Counted from the first letter of the stretch, positions 1 to 9,158 are shown. The stretch: DNA of 64,000 nucleotides from Conchiformibius sp. (GCA_029984035.1 JASBYJ010000011.1:9310-73309), one strand, 5' to 3'. The notes: generated by a model from the sequence alone, not told the origin. Translations and numbers: made by a program.

Positions 1-815
1 ATCAAACCTTCCGCCGCTTTGTCCAAATCGGCATCGTCAAATACGATAAACGGCGCATTGCCGCCCAGCTCCAAGCTGAGTTTTTTAATATGTTGGGCAC
101 TGTTGCGGAAAATCTCCCTGCCTACTTCGGTAGAACCGGTAAAGCTGATTTTGCGGACAACCGGATTTTCGGCAAAGGCGTCGGCGATATGTCCGGCATG
201 GCCGCAGACAACCGCAAACGCATCTTGCGGCACGCCTGCGCCATAAGCCAATATGGCAAGCGCATACGCGCTCAAGGGTGTTTTAGAAGCAGGCTTCACC
301 AACATGGCGCAACCCGCCGCCAAGGCGGGAGCGGCCTTGCGTGTAATCATGGCGGAGGGGAAATTCCAAGGCGTAATCGCGGCAGTAACACCGATGGCCT
401 GCTTGACAACCAACATTCTTTGCGTGTGCTTCAGCGGTGTCAGCACATCGCCATCAGAGCGTCTGGACTGTTCGGCAAACCAGCGGATAAACGAAGCCGC
501 ATAGTCGATTTCGCCGCGAGATTCATTCAGACTTTTGCCCTGCTCCATCGTCATCAAACGCGCCAAAGTTTCTTTGTGTCCGCACACGGCGTGATACCAC
601 TGCCACAAAATATCGGCACGTTCCAATGCCGTTTTTGAGGCCCACCGTTTTTGTGCCGTTTGCGCGCGGGCAATCGCCTGATGCACGCCTTCGGCAGAAA
701 CCGTACGCACATAGGCGACAGTGTCGCCCGTGGCAGGATTATCGACTGTCAGGCTGCCTGAAAAGGGTTCAAAACGGATATCGGGATGTTGTAATAATGC
801 TTGGATGGCTTGCAT
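1..815 (-). CDS. gabD: succinate-semialdehyde dehydrogenase, N-terminal part (runs off the window)
   Basis: Aldehyde dehydrogenase superfamily enzyme that oxidises succinate semialdehyde to succinate with NAD(P)+ in the cytoplasm. The first 271 residues are visible, starting at ATG 815; the 3' part lies beyond base 1. Visible family motifs are PWNFP (149-153), the cofactor-contacting KPAS (174-177), FTGSTEVG (225-232) and LELGGNAP (248-255), which holds the catalytic Glu at 249. The catalytic Cys, expected about 35 residues later, is off the window. The LELGGNAPF...DADLDKA block is typical of GabD rather than betaine-aldehyde dehydrogenases. A DUS is embedded in frame near the N-terminus and encodes FSGSL. 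No convincing Shine-Dalgarno (SD) sequence precedes the ATG. Family assignment is firm; exact substrate is inferred. Confidence 0.85.
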   Translation of the reverse strand, partial: MQAIQALLQHPDIRFEPFSGSLTVDNPATGDTVAYVRTVSAEGVHQAIARAQTAQKRWASKTALERADILWQWYHAVCGHKETLARLMTMEQGKSLNESRGEIDYAASFIRWFAEQSRRSDGDVLTPLKHTQRMLVVKQAIGVTAAITPWNFPSAMITRKAAPALAAGCAMLVKPASKTPLSAYALAILAYGAGVPQDAFAVVCGHAGHIADAFAENPVVRKISFTGSTEVGREIFRNSAQHIKKLSLELGGNAPFIVFDDADLDKAAEGL

Positions 816-916
816 AGGAGATAATCTTTACATATAGATTGGATATCAAACAGGCTGTGATGCGGTAAAAACAGCAAACGCTACGGCTTCGGCAGCCGTT
901 TTAGCACACATTCATC

Positions 917-2659
917 TTAGCTGCCGCCCTCCTCCTCTTTAGACATTTTCAAGCCCAGCGAACGGATATAACCTTGTTCGTCCAAGTCCTTGACCGTGAT
1001 GCGTACGCCGCCGAAATTCAGCCTGTCGCCTGCCACCGATACGCCGCCAAAGTGTTCGCGGAATTTGTCCGCCAACGTGCTGCCTGCATCGGCTTCGTCT
1101 GTCTTTAAGCCGTAGGCAAATGCCAAATCGCCAATCTTGACATCGGGTTTGACTTCGAACTCACCGTAAAACGACAACTCATCATGAGTTTGGCTGCCGC
1201 CTGCAAATTGCAGGGCAAAGTCATCACCCAACTGTTCGGGCAGCAAATACCAAGCGATATCATCGGGCTGCATTTGGGTTGTGAAATCGACATGAACGGT
1301 TTGGCCCTTGCGCACAAGGGTAAACAGGCGGCTGCCTGAAAACCGTGCGTCGCGCGTCATGGCATACGGATGGCTTTTTTCCGCATCCGAGCCTTTTTCC
1401 ACGCGAAACGCCTGCATGGTAACCGACAGCTTTTTGTCCAACCACAATTCGCGGCTGTCCAGAGGTTCGGGCTTGGGCGGCAAAACCATATTCATTTTCT
1501 GCGCCAATACGGGAATGGTTGTTCCCTGTATCAGCAGCGACAAAATCACTACCGCAAAGGCTACGTCAAACAATAATCTGGCGTTTTCCACGCCGCTCAT
1601 CAACGGCATGATGGCCAGCGTTACCGGCACCGCTCCGCGCAATCCCACCCAACTGATATAGGCGATTTCGCGGCGGCTGTATTTAAACCATTTAATCGAG
1701 CTGTACACTGCCAGCGGGCGCGCCACCAAAATCAAAAAACCTGCAACCGCCAATGCCAAATGCCATTGTTCCCACAGGCGCGAGGGCGTAACCAACAACC
1801 CCAAAACCAAAAACATCGCCGCCTGAGAAAGCCACGCCAGCCCGTCCATCACATTCAAAACGTGCTCGGTAGAAGAATTGCGCACATTCCCCACCATCAC
1901 GCCGGCCAAATACACCGCCAAAAACCCGCTGCCGCCCGAAAGGTTGCACAAGGCAAATACCAACACGCCTCCGGAAGCGACCAAAAGCGCATACAACCCT
2001 TCCGCCAAGCGGATACGCGCCAACAGCAATGCCATAATTTTGCCGCTGCCCAAACCGAACAAAACGCCCAAACCCAATTGCCGTACCAACATACCGATAG
2101 TCGAAAACGCAGTGGTTTGTTCAGGCTGCGTGAGCAAGCTGATAAAAATCGTTACCAGCAAAATCGCCATCGGGTCGTTAATACCCGATTCCAACTCCAA
2201 TGTTGCCTGAATACGGGCGTTCAGCCGCACCCCGCTGTTACGCAACAGAGAAAACACCGCCGCCGCATCGGTAGAGCCGACTATCGCCCCCATCAAAAGC
2301 CCCCATTTCCAACCCACATCCAGCAGCAAAGTAACAAACACACCCAACAAAGCAACGCTTGCCAACACCCCCCAACTGGCCAACACAGCCGCAGGTTTCA
2401 AAGCAATGCGGAAAGTGGCGAAACGGGTACGCAAACCGCCGTCCAACAAAATCACCGCCAAAGCCAGCTGACTGACAACCGCCGCACCGACAAAATTATC
2501 AAACGTAATACCGCCGATGCCCTCTTCGCCCGCCAGCATACCCACACCCAAGAACGCCAACAACAAAGGCATTCCCAGCCGCGCCGATACACGGCTGGCC
2601 AATACGCTGGCAAACAGCAAAAAGGCCATTACGAGAAACAGCAGGTTCATGGTATCCAA
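917..2659 (-). CDS. nhaP2: K+/H+ (or Na+/H+) antiporter, NhaP2/CvrA type
   Basis: Inner-membrane CPA1-family cation/proton antiporter. Residues 1 to about 400 are a hydrophobic transporter domain with many membrane segments, including the family-typical GSTDAAAVFSLL and ELESGINDPMA stretches that carry the conserved acidic ion-binding residues. The last 180 residues are soluble: a TrkA-C-like regulatory module (about 410-490), then a CorC/HlyC-like domain, the arrangement of NhaP2 (CvrA). The start is judged to be TTG at 2659 because AAGGAG (2672-2667) sits 7 nt upstream; the next ATG (2650) would be 16 nt away. The gene is monocistronic by spacing. Ion preference cannot be read from sequence; K+ is inferred from NhaP2 homologues. 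Confidence 0.88.
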   Translation of the reverse strand: MDTMNLLFLVMAFLLFASVLASRVSARLGMPLLLAFLGVGMLAGEEGIGGITFDNFVGAAVVSQLALAVILLDGGLRTRFATFRIALKPAAVLASWGVLASVALLGVFVTLLLDVGWKWGLLMGAIVGSTDAAAVFSLLRNSGVRLNARIQATLELESGINDPMAILLVTIFISLLTQPEQTTAFSTIGMLVRQLGLGVLFGLGSGKIMALLLARIRLAEGLYALLVASGGVLVFALCNLSGGSGFLAVYLAGVMVGNVRNSSTEHVLNVMDGLAWLSQAAMFLVLGLLVTPSRLWEQWHLALAVAGFLILVARPLAVYSSIKWFKYSRREIAYISWVGLRGAVPVTLAIMPLMSGVENARLLFDVAFAVVILSLLIQGTTIPVLAQKMNMVLPPKPEPLDSRELWLDKKLSVTMQAFRVEKGSDAEKSHPYAMTRDARFSGSRLFTLVRKGQTVHVDFTTQMQPDDIAWYLLPEQLGDDFALQFAGGSQTHDELSFYGEFEVKPDVKIGDLAFAYGLKTDEADAGSTLADKFREHFGGVSVAGDRLNFGGVRITVKDLDEQGYIRSLGLKMSKEEEGGS

Positions 2660-2672
2660 AAAACAACTCCTT

Positions 2673-3182
2673 CAGACGCGGCAGAAAAAACAGGCCAAAG
2701 CACCGCATGAAACACCCAACGGTTGCAGAGCCGAATAAACAACCTTTTCTGATTTAATAAGGCGTAAAAGACGCACGCCCAATCCGGCAAAGCAATGTCT
2801 CGGCATCATCATTCCAATATGAACCAGCGGCATACCTTGTCCATAAAAGATGGTTGAAATTATAGTGTATCTGTTTTTTGAAGAATATATACATACGCAA
2901 TATCCGCAGCATCATCGGCTGCATAAGCCTGAATTCCGACGTTTTCCTCCAATAATTAATTTAAAACAGTATGCCGGCCGACTATCATTTCCGACCGAAT
3001 TGCCACCCGTTTGGCATTGCAACACATCCAAGCTGCCTGAAACGCTTATCCCATTTTCAGGCAGCTTATCCCGACAATTTGATACCGCAACGAAACAGGG
3101 GCTCTGCCAATTCCGCACCGTCCGCACGGTTTGTTCAACAACATCCCGCATTATCAGGCTACGCGCTTAATTCCCCATCGTG
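2673..3182. other. intergenic stretch, no gene seen
   Basis: About 510 bp between the divergent antiporter start and the dtd stop. It contains AT-rich sequence and isolated DUS copies near 3030-3065. Short open frames here have no SD, no recognisable motif and unusual composition, so I call none. Confidence 0.6.
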
Positions 3183-3617
3183 CTAAACCTGCAACCAAAA
3201 CGTAACCGGCCCGTCATTCACCAACGAAACCTGCATATCCGCGGCGAAGCGCCCTGTAGCCGTTTCGATTTTTTCGGCGCAACGCCGGCAGAAATAATCG
3301 TACAAAACCTGCGCCGATTCAGGGCCGGCTGCATGCGAAAAACTCGGACGCAGCCCTTTCGCGGTATCCGCCGCCAAAGTAAACTGCGACACAGCCAACA
3401 CCGCTCCGCCTGCCTGCCGGACGTTCAAATTCATTTTACCGTTTTCATCGGAAAACACCCGATAAGACAAAACCTTGTCCAGCAGCTTGTCAGCACCGCC
3501 CTCGGTGTCGTGCCGTTCCACTCCGAGCAACACCAGCAAACCTTTGCCGATACTGCCCACGGTTTCGCCGCCAATGTCCACGTGCGCTTGGGTAACGCGC
3601 TGAATGAGTGCAATCAT
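3183..3617 (-). CDS. dtd: D-aminoacyl-tRNA deacylase
   Basis: Hydrolyses D-aminoacyl-tRNAs (such as D-Tyr-tRNA) and mischarged Gly-tRNA(Ala), recycling tRNA and protecting translation. The protein is 144 residues, the usual length for DTD. It carries both signature active-site motifs: SQFTL at 77-81 and the Gly-Pro motif in NDGPVTF at 134-140. The family norm is NxGPVT, so both are intact. The start ATG at 3617 is preceded by AGGAA about 6 nt upstream. It is transcribed divergently from scpA, with a DUS in the shared 77-bp gap. Confidence 0.95.
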   Translation of the reverse strand: MIALIQRVTQAHVDIGGETVGSIGKGLLVLLGVERHDTEGGADKLLDKVLSYRVFSDENGKMNLNVRQAGGAVLAVSQFTLAADTAKGLRPSFSHAAGPESAQVLYDYFCRRCAEKIETATGRFAADMQVSLVNDGPVTFWLQV

Positions 3618-3694
3618 GACAGGTTCCTATTGGATAGAAAAAGCGGTAATTATATAATCAGCCTGCTTTTTCAGGCTGCCTGAAACTTTAAACG

Positions 3695-4477
3695 ATGAAT
3701 TCCACACCCGTATCTGCTGTCGCTTATCTGTTTGGCGAAGCTGTAAACGACATTCCCCCCGATTTGTTTATCCCGCCCGATGCATTGCGGGTGATGCTGC
3801 ACCATTTTGAAGGCCCGCTGGATTTGCTGCTGTATTTGATACGCAAACAAAATCTCGATGTGCTGGACATTCCCATGGAGCATATCACCGGCCAATATCT
3901 GGGCTATATCGCGCAACTTGATACACAACAATTCGATTTGGCGGCAGAATATCTCTTAATGGCAGCGGTTTTGGTAGAAATCAAATCGCGCCTGCTTCTG
4001 CCTGCGCCCGAACGGGAAAACGAAGAAGAGGAAGACCCGCGTGCAGAATTGGCGCGGCGTTTGTTGATGTATGAACAAATCAAACAGGCGGCGGCAGATT
4101 TGGATGCTCTGCCGCGTGCGGGACGCGATTTCGCTTGGGCGTACCTGCCTCTGGAAATGACCGTTGCCGCAAAATTGCCCCCCGTTCAGGCAGCCGATTT
4201 AACCCGTGCCTGGCTGGATATTCTGTCTCGGGCGCAACACAGGCAAAACCATTCGGTAGAAACCGAAACCTTATCCGTACGCGATGTCATGGACGACATC
4301 ATGCAGCGTTTGCGTCATCACCATACGGCTTTGCCTTTCCGCTCGTTATTTTCAGGCAGCCTGAGTGCAGCGCAACTGGTGGTAACGTTCATTGCCCTGT
4401 TGGAATTGGTTAAAGAAGGTCTGGTATCGGTGCAACAGGAAGAAGCTTTTGGCGAGCTGCACCTATCGGCTGCCTGA
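3695..4477 (+). CDS. scpA: segregation and condensation protein A
   Basis: Kleisin subunit of the SMC-ScpAB condensin complex, which compacts and segregates newly replicated chromosome. The 260-residue product shows the ScpA pattern: an N-terminal block with FEGPLDLLLYLIRKQNLD (about 32-49), which binds the SMC neck, an acidic middle (ENEEEEDPRAEL, about 110-120), and a C-terminal winged helix that binds the SMC head (RSLFSGSLSAAQLVVTFIALLELVKE region). No scpB or smc lies in this window. The start at 3695 follows a DUS and lacks a strong SD. Two C6 runs occur in the coding sequence but the frame is intact. Confidence 0.93.
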   Translation: MNSTPVSAVAYLFGEAVNDIPPDLFIPPDALRVMLHHFEGPLDLLLYLIRKQNLDVLDIPMEHITGQYLGYIAQLDTQQFDLAAEYLLMAAVLVEIKSRLLLPAPERENEEEEDPRAELARRLLMYEQIKQAAADLDALPRAGRDFAWAYLPLEMTVAAKLPPVQAADLTRAWLDILSRAQHRQNHSVETETLSVRDVMDDIMQRLRHHHTALPFRSLFSGSLSAAQLVVTFIALLELVKEGLVSVQQEEAFGELHLSAA

Positions 4478-5054
4478 AAACCGCAAAAGACCATAATTGA
4501 TTGACGTAGTATTCAGAAAAATAAGCAAGAAAGAATGACATCCATAAACGGAACTTAACCGAAATCCGTTGTAAATCCGTAATTCGAAAAATCATTCTTA
4601 CCGAAATACTTCATCTGCTACCGCATACGGCCTGCCATGACTTCTGAGTACTCTAACACTGCCTTAATCAGGCGCAACAGGGTGATTTTCCCATCAACCG
4701 CATCATCGGCATTCATAAAGATACAATCAAAGCATAATCAGCAGAACTCGCCCATTGCATAAAAATAATCTGCGAAACCTTTGCATTTCAGAAGCTTTAT
4801 CGCCCCTCACTGCAAAACGCAGCAATCATACCGCCCCATCTCTTAAGTGCGCCACCAACGGATAAATGCCTTGAAATACGGCGGGCATTATCCGTTTATA
4901 CCACTACATCCATCGCTCCCCGAGAATTTCAAATAGCCTTTTACATGGTAAAAACTTGCCGTTAAACAAGGCACAAGCTATACTTGCAAACAAATCATAA
5001 CAAAATTCAAAAAATTTACACTCTAAATTAACTTTTATTAACAGGAGCAGCCGA
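4478..5054. other. intergenic stretch upstream of the DASS symporter gene, no gene seen
   Basis: About 577 bp with no plausible coding frame. An imperfect inverted repeat pairs CGGATAAATGCC (from 4859) with GGGCATTATCCG (ending near 4896). The last 80 bases are strongly AT-rich and are the likely promoter region of the downstream symporter. No close -10/-35 pair stands out. Confidence 0.55.
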
Positions 5055-6479
5055 GTGGTTAATTTCAAGGACAATCCCAGCCAGAAAAACCTGCCGGAAA
5101 ACCTATCGCTGGAAAGCGCACAAACACCGGTAACCAGTTTTCGCGGGCTGATTGTAACGATTATTGCAGCAATCATCAGTGCAATCGTATTTCAAATTCT
5201 GCCTTATGACGATATGGTCAAACGCGGGCTGACGATTTTGCTGTTTGTCGCCATTTTATGGTTTACCGAAGCTGTACACATCACGGTAACGGCATTGATG
5301 GTACCTTTGCTGGCGGTGATTTTCCAAATTCCCGACATGAGTACCAAACAGGCACTGGCCAACTTTGCCGACCCCGTGATTTATGTGTTTTTCGGTGGTT
5401 TCGCTTTGGCTACCGCACTGCATATGCAGCGCTTGGACAGAAAAATCGCCATTTGGGTATTGTCGCTGTCGCGCGGCAATATGTTTTTGTCGATTTTGAT
5501 GATTTTTGCGGTAACCGCTTTGCTTTCGATGTGGATTAGCAACACCGCCACCGCCGCCATGATGCTGCCTTTGGCAATGGGCTTGATGTCGCACATCGAC
5601 AAAGAAAAAGACCGTAAAACATATGTATTTGTTTTATTGGGAATCGCTTATTGCGCCAGTATCGGCGGCTTGGGTACGCCCGTGGGTTCTCCGCCCAACG
5701 CCATCGCGGTTAAGGCGCTGAATCTCGAATTCGCGCAATGGATGGGCTACGGCATACCGATTATGCTGATTCTATTGCCCGCCATGGTGGCCTCTTTATA
5801 CTGGGTACTCAAACCCAACTTCAAAGAGAAAGTACACTTAACCGAAAAAGAAGACATTCCTTGGACGCTGCACCGCGTGATTACCGTATGCATCTTCGTC
5901 GTTACCGCTTTGGCGTGGATGTTCGGTTCGCAAATCTCCAAACTCACCGGCATCAAATCCATCGACAGCGTCATCGCGCTGACTGCCGCCATCGCCGTAG
6001 TCGTATTGGGCACGGTGAGCTGGCGTGAAATTGCCCGCAATACCGACTGGGGTGTCTTAATGCTCTTTGGCGGCGGGATTTCCCTGAGCGTGATGATGCA
6101 GAAATCAGGCGCGGCAACAGCCTTGGGAACAGGCATTGAAACCATCGCAGGCGGTACACATCCCCTAGTCGTAATTATTGCCGTAACCATGCTGATTGTG
6201 TTCCTGACCGAATTCACCAGCAACACCGCCTCAGCCGCTTTATTGGTGCCTGTCGCGGCAAGCATCGCCGCCAATATGGGGCTGCCTGAACAAGTTCTGG
6301 TGCTGATTATCGGCATCGGCGCATCTTGTGCGTTTATGATGCCCGTAGGCACGCCGCCGAACGCCATCGTATTCGGCACAGGCCTCATCAAGCAAAAAGA
6401 AATGATACGGGCGGGAATGTATTTAAGCCTGCTGAGTATTGTCGTTATCAGTGCATGGGCGTATTTGTTCCTGCTCTGA
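5055..6479 (+). CDS. DASS-family (SLC13) dicarboxylate/anion:sodium symporter
   Basis: Inner-membrane secondary transporter of the divalent anion:sodium symporter family, which imports dicarboxylates such as succinate, malate or citrate. The 474-residue product is hydrophobic throughout and carries the two SNT substrate-site motifs in inverted-repeat halves: SNTATAAMMLPL and SNTASAALLVPV. Each is followed by a GTPVGSPPNAI or PVGTPPNAIV loop, as expected for VcINDY-like proteins. The start is GTG at 5055, supported by AGGAG at 5043-5047 with 7-nt spacing. It is a single gene followed by a DUS-type terminator. Family is firm; substrate is not determined. Confidence 0.9.
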   Translation: MVNFKDNPSQKNLPENLSLESAQTPVTSFRGLIVTIIAAIISAIVFQILPYDDMVKRGLTILLFVAILWFTEAVHITVTALMVPLLAVIFQIPDMSTKQALANFADPVIYVFFGGFALATALHMQRLDRKIAIWVLSLSRGNMFLSILMIFAVTALLSMWISNTATAAMMLPLAMGLMSHIDKEKDRKTYVFVLLGIAYCASIGGLGTPVGSPPNAIAVKALNLEFAQWMGYGIPIMLILLPAMVASLYWVLKPNFKEKVHLTEKEDIPWTLHRVITVCIFVVTALAWMFGSQISKLTGIKSIDSVIALTAAIAVVVLGTVSWREIARNTDWGVLMLFGGGISLSVMMQKSGAATALGTGIETIAGGTHPLVVIIAVTMLIVFLTEFTSNTASAALLVPVAASIAANMGLPEQVLVLIIGIGASCAFMMPVGTPPNAIVFGTGLIKQKEMIRAGMYLSLLSIVVISAWAYLFLL

Positions 6480-6561
6480 CACTCAACGGCTTGCTGTCGG
6501 TGGATACTTTGCCGCACTCCGTATAGCGGCAAATCGCTGCCCAACCCGTTTCCATTCACAC

Positions 6562-6596
6562 AAAAGGCTGCCTGAAAAACTTCAGGCAGCCTTTTA
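6562..6596 (+). terminator. DUS inverted-repeat terminator
   Basis: A 15-bp perfect inverted repeat built from two opposed DUS copies (6562-6576 and 6581-6595), followed by a short T-rich run. It lies 80 bp after the symporter stop and is the classic Neisseriaceae double-DUS terminator. Confidence 0.8.
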
Positions 6597-6675
6597 TTGT
6601 CGTAACGATATGCCTTCTTGCTGACAATTACGGCAATCGGTAGTACCATTACACGCTTTGCAATCGGAGTTCTCC

Positions 6676-6816
6676 ATGTCGGCACAAGCGCAATCGGATG
6701 ATTTAACGGACAACTGGGACGACTTGCTGGAAAGTTTTGAGGGCGTTGTTGTAGAAGGCGGCGCAGATGCCGCAGCCGAAGATGACAATTGCGAAGGCGG
6801 GGCGTGTAAAATCTAA
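6676..6816 (+). CDS. small acidic protein with C-terminal Cys-x5-Cys tail, unknown function
   Basis: A 46-residue ORF not resembling a shadow of another gene. ATG 6676 is preceded by GGAG at 6666-6669 with 6-nt spacing. The product is very acidic (Asp/Glu-rich) with a central WDDLLESFE stretch and ends in NCEGGACKI, two cysteines five residues apart near the C-terminus. Such a tail could bind metal or be redox active, but this is speculation. It stands alone between the symporter terminator and tRNA-Arg. I do not recognise a named family. Support comes from the RBS, the clean frame and the non-random composition. Confidence 0.6.
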   Translation: MSAQAQSDDLTDNWDDLLESFEGVVVEGGADAAAEDDNCEGGACKI

Positions 6817-6887
6817 ACCCGCCGGCTTTCAGGCAGCCTTCGAAAACAAAACATCAAGTGCGTTTTCTTGTCGTTGCTGCCCAATAT

Positions 6888-6962
6888 CCCGCCGTAGTTC
6901 AACGGATAGAACGTATGCCTCCTAAGCGTAAAATACAGGTTCGATTCCTGTCGGTGGGGCCA
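6888..6962 (+). tRNA. tRNA-Arg, anticodon CCU (reads AGG)
   Basis: A full cloverleaf can be drawn. The acceptor stem pairs CCCGCCG (6888-6894) with CGGTGGG (6952-6958), including one G-U pair, followed by discriminator G and encoded CCA (6960-6962). The D arm is GTTC/GAAC. The anticodon arm TATGC/GCGTA has loop CTCCTAA, giving anticodon CCT. The T arm is ACAGG-TTCGATT-CCTGT. Length is 75 nt. An intrinsic terminator follows directly. Confidence 0.95.
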
Positions 6963-6968
6963 AATATG

Positions 6969-6996
6969 AAAGACCGCTTTTAAGGCGGTCTTTTTT
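6969..6996 (+). terminator. intrinsic terminator after tRNA-Arg
   Basis: The stem AAAGACCGC (6969-6977) pairs with GCGGTCTTT (6985-6993) across a 7-nt loop and runs into six or more T residues. Confidence 0.9.
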
Positions 6997-7363
6997 ATTT
7001 GCCGGGTAGGGTTGCGTTATGCTTTCATGGCAACCGAAAGAGCAATACCGCGATGTTCTATTACTGTCGGCGATTATCGCGTGTTGTTCATTAATCGGAG
7101 CGATTGTTTCGGTGCTAGTCCGCCTTATTCTGAAAGTGTCCTGTTTGCCACTCTAAAAATGTTTCTTTACCCGGGCACTTCTTTTCTTATCCGGCGGAAT
7201 ATCGTGCTGGATAGTAAACGGTTAAAGCATGAAGCAGGCTGCCTGAAAAACGGTATTGCAGTTTGAATGATGTTTTGTTTGCTTAACTAACGACAATCGG
7301 ATTTTGCCGTCTTGCCGTCATTCGTGGCATTGAGCGTTTACCTGTTGCGGATTGCACAAACGA
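6997..7363. other. intergenic stretch, no convincing gene
   Basis: About 370 bp between tRNA-Arg and the acp terminator. An 84-codon frame exists on the plus strand but has no SD and no recognisable motif, and its end is made of a DUS. I see only one DUS (near 7240) here. Confidence 0.55.
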
Positions 7364-7395
7364 CAACCGCCCGACAATACTCCATCGGGCGGTTG
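7364..7395 (-). terminator. hairpin downstream of acp
   Basis: Perfect 11-bp inverted repeat CAACCGCCCGA (7364-7374) and TCGGGCGGTTG (7385-7395), 15 bp past the acp stop. The U-tract on the minus strand is weak, so it may be an mRNA-stabilising hairpin as well as a terminator. Confidence 0.6.
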
Positions 7396-7410
7396 GTTTA
7401 TGTATTCGGA

Positions 7411-7791
7411 TTAGCGTGCCGAACAGCTTTTGAACAAGATTTCATCACGAGGAGAGGTAATCATCATGCCGGCATTGCGGACGTTGCTGCTGTCGATAGC
7501 ATCGCCGCCCAATCGGTAGCCGTTTGCATCTTGGAAGAAAGAACCCACGCTGTCGGAATTGTTCAAATCATACTTCATTACGCGGGTTTTACCGTTTAAA
7601 CGGGCGGCAGCGGCAACGGGAACGCCCGCAGCATTGAAGCTGTAGTTCACGGTAACGCGTTTGCCGCCTTGGCAGCTGTAGTTGACGCTGGTGCGTTTGG
7701 TCACTTTATCGGCTTTAACGGGAGAGGCAGATGCCGAAGCAATCAAACCTACAGACAGTGCAGCAACAGTCAAAATGTGTACGGTTTTCAT
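7411..7791 (-). CDS. acp: adhesin complex protein / C-type lysozyme inhibitor
   Basis: Small secreted or surface-exposed protein matching Neisseria ACP, described as an adhesin and inhibitor of C-type lysozyme with an MliC-like beta-barrel. The 126-residue precursor has a signal peptide (about 1-23, ending ASASA). The mature part has two cysteines, C40 in SYSCQGGK and C123 in FKSCSAR, which probably form the family disulfide. The C-terminal block from MMITSPRDEI to the end closely resembles the meningococcal protein as I recall it. The start is ATG 7791, with AAAGGAA about 6 nt upstream; a TTG at 7797 would overlap the SD. It is a single gene on the minus strand. Confidence 0.87.
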   Translation of the reverse strand: MKTVHILTVAALSVGLIASASASPVKADKVTKRTSVNYSCQGGKRVTVNYSFNAAGVPVAAAARLNGKTRVMKYDLNNSDSVGSFFQDANGYRLGGDAIDSSNVRNAGMMITSPRDEILFKSCSAR

Positions 7792-8203
7792 TGGCAATTC
7801 CTTTAGTTGGAAGGTTGGATTAAGAGGGCGTTACACCTGCCCTAAACGGCAGGGCGGATATTAAGCGTGAAAAAGCGGCACCGTCCAGCGGACTTACCAA
7901 GCTTTGCAGAGTTTGGCTGAACCAAGCGTTTTGTAAATGAAATCAAGATTTGGGATATGCCTTTAATGCAGGGTAAGTGGTAACGATGGGTTTTCAGGCT
8001 GCCTGAAAACGGTTGGACAGCTATCCGTCTGCATATAAGGATTGGATATAAGGCATGTTTGCTCACTGATTTTAAGCAGAAATATGTAATATATGGCAAG
8101 AAGCAGACTTGACATCACAGCGGACAAAGTCGGCGGGTTAGCAGCTTAGTACGCTGCCTGAATATCCTGTTTCTGCACCATCATGCTTCGGTTGGGCATA
8201 ATC
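7792..8203. other. intergenic stretch between acp and gpmA
   Basis: About 410 bp upstream of acp and downstream of gpmA. It holds a DUS pair near 7995-8010 and should contain the acp promoter. No coding frame is convincing. Confidence 0.55.
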
Positions 8204-8232
8204 AAAAAGCCCTGTGATTGCACAAGGCTTTC
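8204..8232 (-). terminator. gpmA terminator
   Basis: On the minus strand AAAGCC (8231-8226) pairs with GGCTTT (8211-8206), extended by a second short stem, and is followed by five T residues. It lies 20 bp after the gpmA stop. Confidence 0.75.
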
Positions 8233-8251
8233 TGACTACGGTTCGGCAAAA

Positions 8252-8935
8252 TTACAGATAGCGTTTGCCCAAGACTTTGAGCGAATCGTCCAAAGTGTAC
8301 ACCAAAGGTTGGCCGGTAGGAATTTCCAAACCCATGATGTCGTCGTCGGAAATGTTTTCGATATGTTTTGCCAATGCACGCAAAGAGTTGCCGTGCGCGG
8401 CAATCAAAACGCGTTTGCCGCCGAGAATGGCGGGGGCAATGCGGTCGTGCCACAGGGGCAATACGCGTTCTAAGGTAACTTTCAGGTTTTCGCCATCGGG
8501 CACGGCATCGGCAGGCAGATGGGCGTAACGGCGGTCGTTATGGGCGGAAAATTCATCATCGGCAGGCAAAAGCGGCGGCAGGGTGTCGTAACTTCTGCGC
8601 CAAATGCGGACTTGTTCGTCACCGTATTTTTCCGCGGTTTGTTGTTTGTCCATGCCTTGCAGCTGACCGTAATGACGCTCGTTCAAACGCCAAGTTTTGA
8701 TTTGCGGCACCCACAGTTGGTCGGATTCCTCCAATACCAGATTGCAGGTTTTGATAGCGCGGGTGAGTACGGAAGTAAAGGCGATATCAAATTCATAACC
8801 CGCAGCTTTAAGTTTGCGGCCGGCGGCTTGCGCTTCGGCAATGCCTTGTTCGGACAATTTCACATCGCGCCAACCGGTAAACAGGTTTTTGGCGTTCCAT
8901 TCGCTTTGTCCGTGACGGATGAAGACGAGTTCCAT
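8252..8935 (-). CDS. gpmA: 2,3-bisphosphoglycerate-dependent phosphoglycerate mutase
   Basis: Glycolytic and gluconeogenic enzyme interconverting 3- and 2-phosphoglycerate via a phosphohistidine. The 227-residue protein starts MELVFIRHGQSEWN, with the phospho-acceptor His at residue 8 in the RHG motif. LNERHYGQLQG and AAHGNSLRALAKHI are the other active-site signatures. The frame stays open far upstream, but ATG 8935 is chosen because it gives the usual family length and has AAAGGAAG about 6 nt before it. The upstream extension contains DUS copies and no domain. It is transcribed divergently from ffh. Confidence 0.95.
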   Translation of the reverse strand: MELVFIRHGQSEWNAKNLFTGWRDVKLSEQGIAEAQAAGRKLKAAGYEFDIAFTSVLTRAIKTCNLVLEESDQLWVPQIKTWRLNERHYGQLQGMDKQQTAEKYGDEQVRIWRRSYDTLPPLLPADDEFSAHNDRRYAHLPADAVPDGENLKVTLERVLPLWHDRIAPAILGGKRVLIAAHGNSLRALAKHIENISDDDIMGLEIPTGQPLVYTLDDSLKVLGKRYL

Positions 8936-9158
8936 GTTGCTTCCTTTGTAAGTGGACGTAAATGCGGGTTTATAGCAAAAAAAACGGGTGTCGGCTACTT
9001 TCAGGCAGCCTTTGCCGTTTTCAGGCTGCCTGAAAGGCGGTTGTGCTAGAATGGCACGTTTGAAATTACCCGGGGCAAAAGGCGTCCCAACCTCGCCAAC
9101 CAAACGGCGATACAACCGCCTGATTAACCCCATAGCAGCCTGAAACAGGAAAACACTC

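Noticed and set aside
1760..2710. 316-codon plus-strand frame opposite the K+/H+ antiporter, rich in Gln, His and Arg
   Set aside because: Exact antisense of a clear membrane-protein gene; composition is what the complement of hydrophobic codons yields. No RBS or domain.
3754..4183. C6 runs in scpA as phase-variation tracts
   Set aside because: Frame is intact and the runs are too short to be typical switching tracts; similar C6 runs occur in other housekeeping genes here.
5747..6685. 312-codon minus-strand frame opposite the DASS symporter
   Set aside because: Shadow of a strong gene with the SNT motifs on the plus strand; no SD or domain.
7012..7266. 84-codon plus-strand frame after tRNA-Arg
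   Set aside because: No SD, no motif, and its C-terminus is made by a DUS; treated as intergenic.
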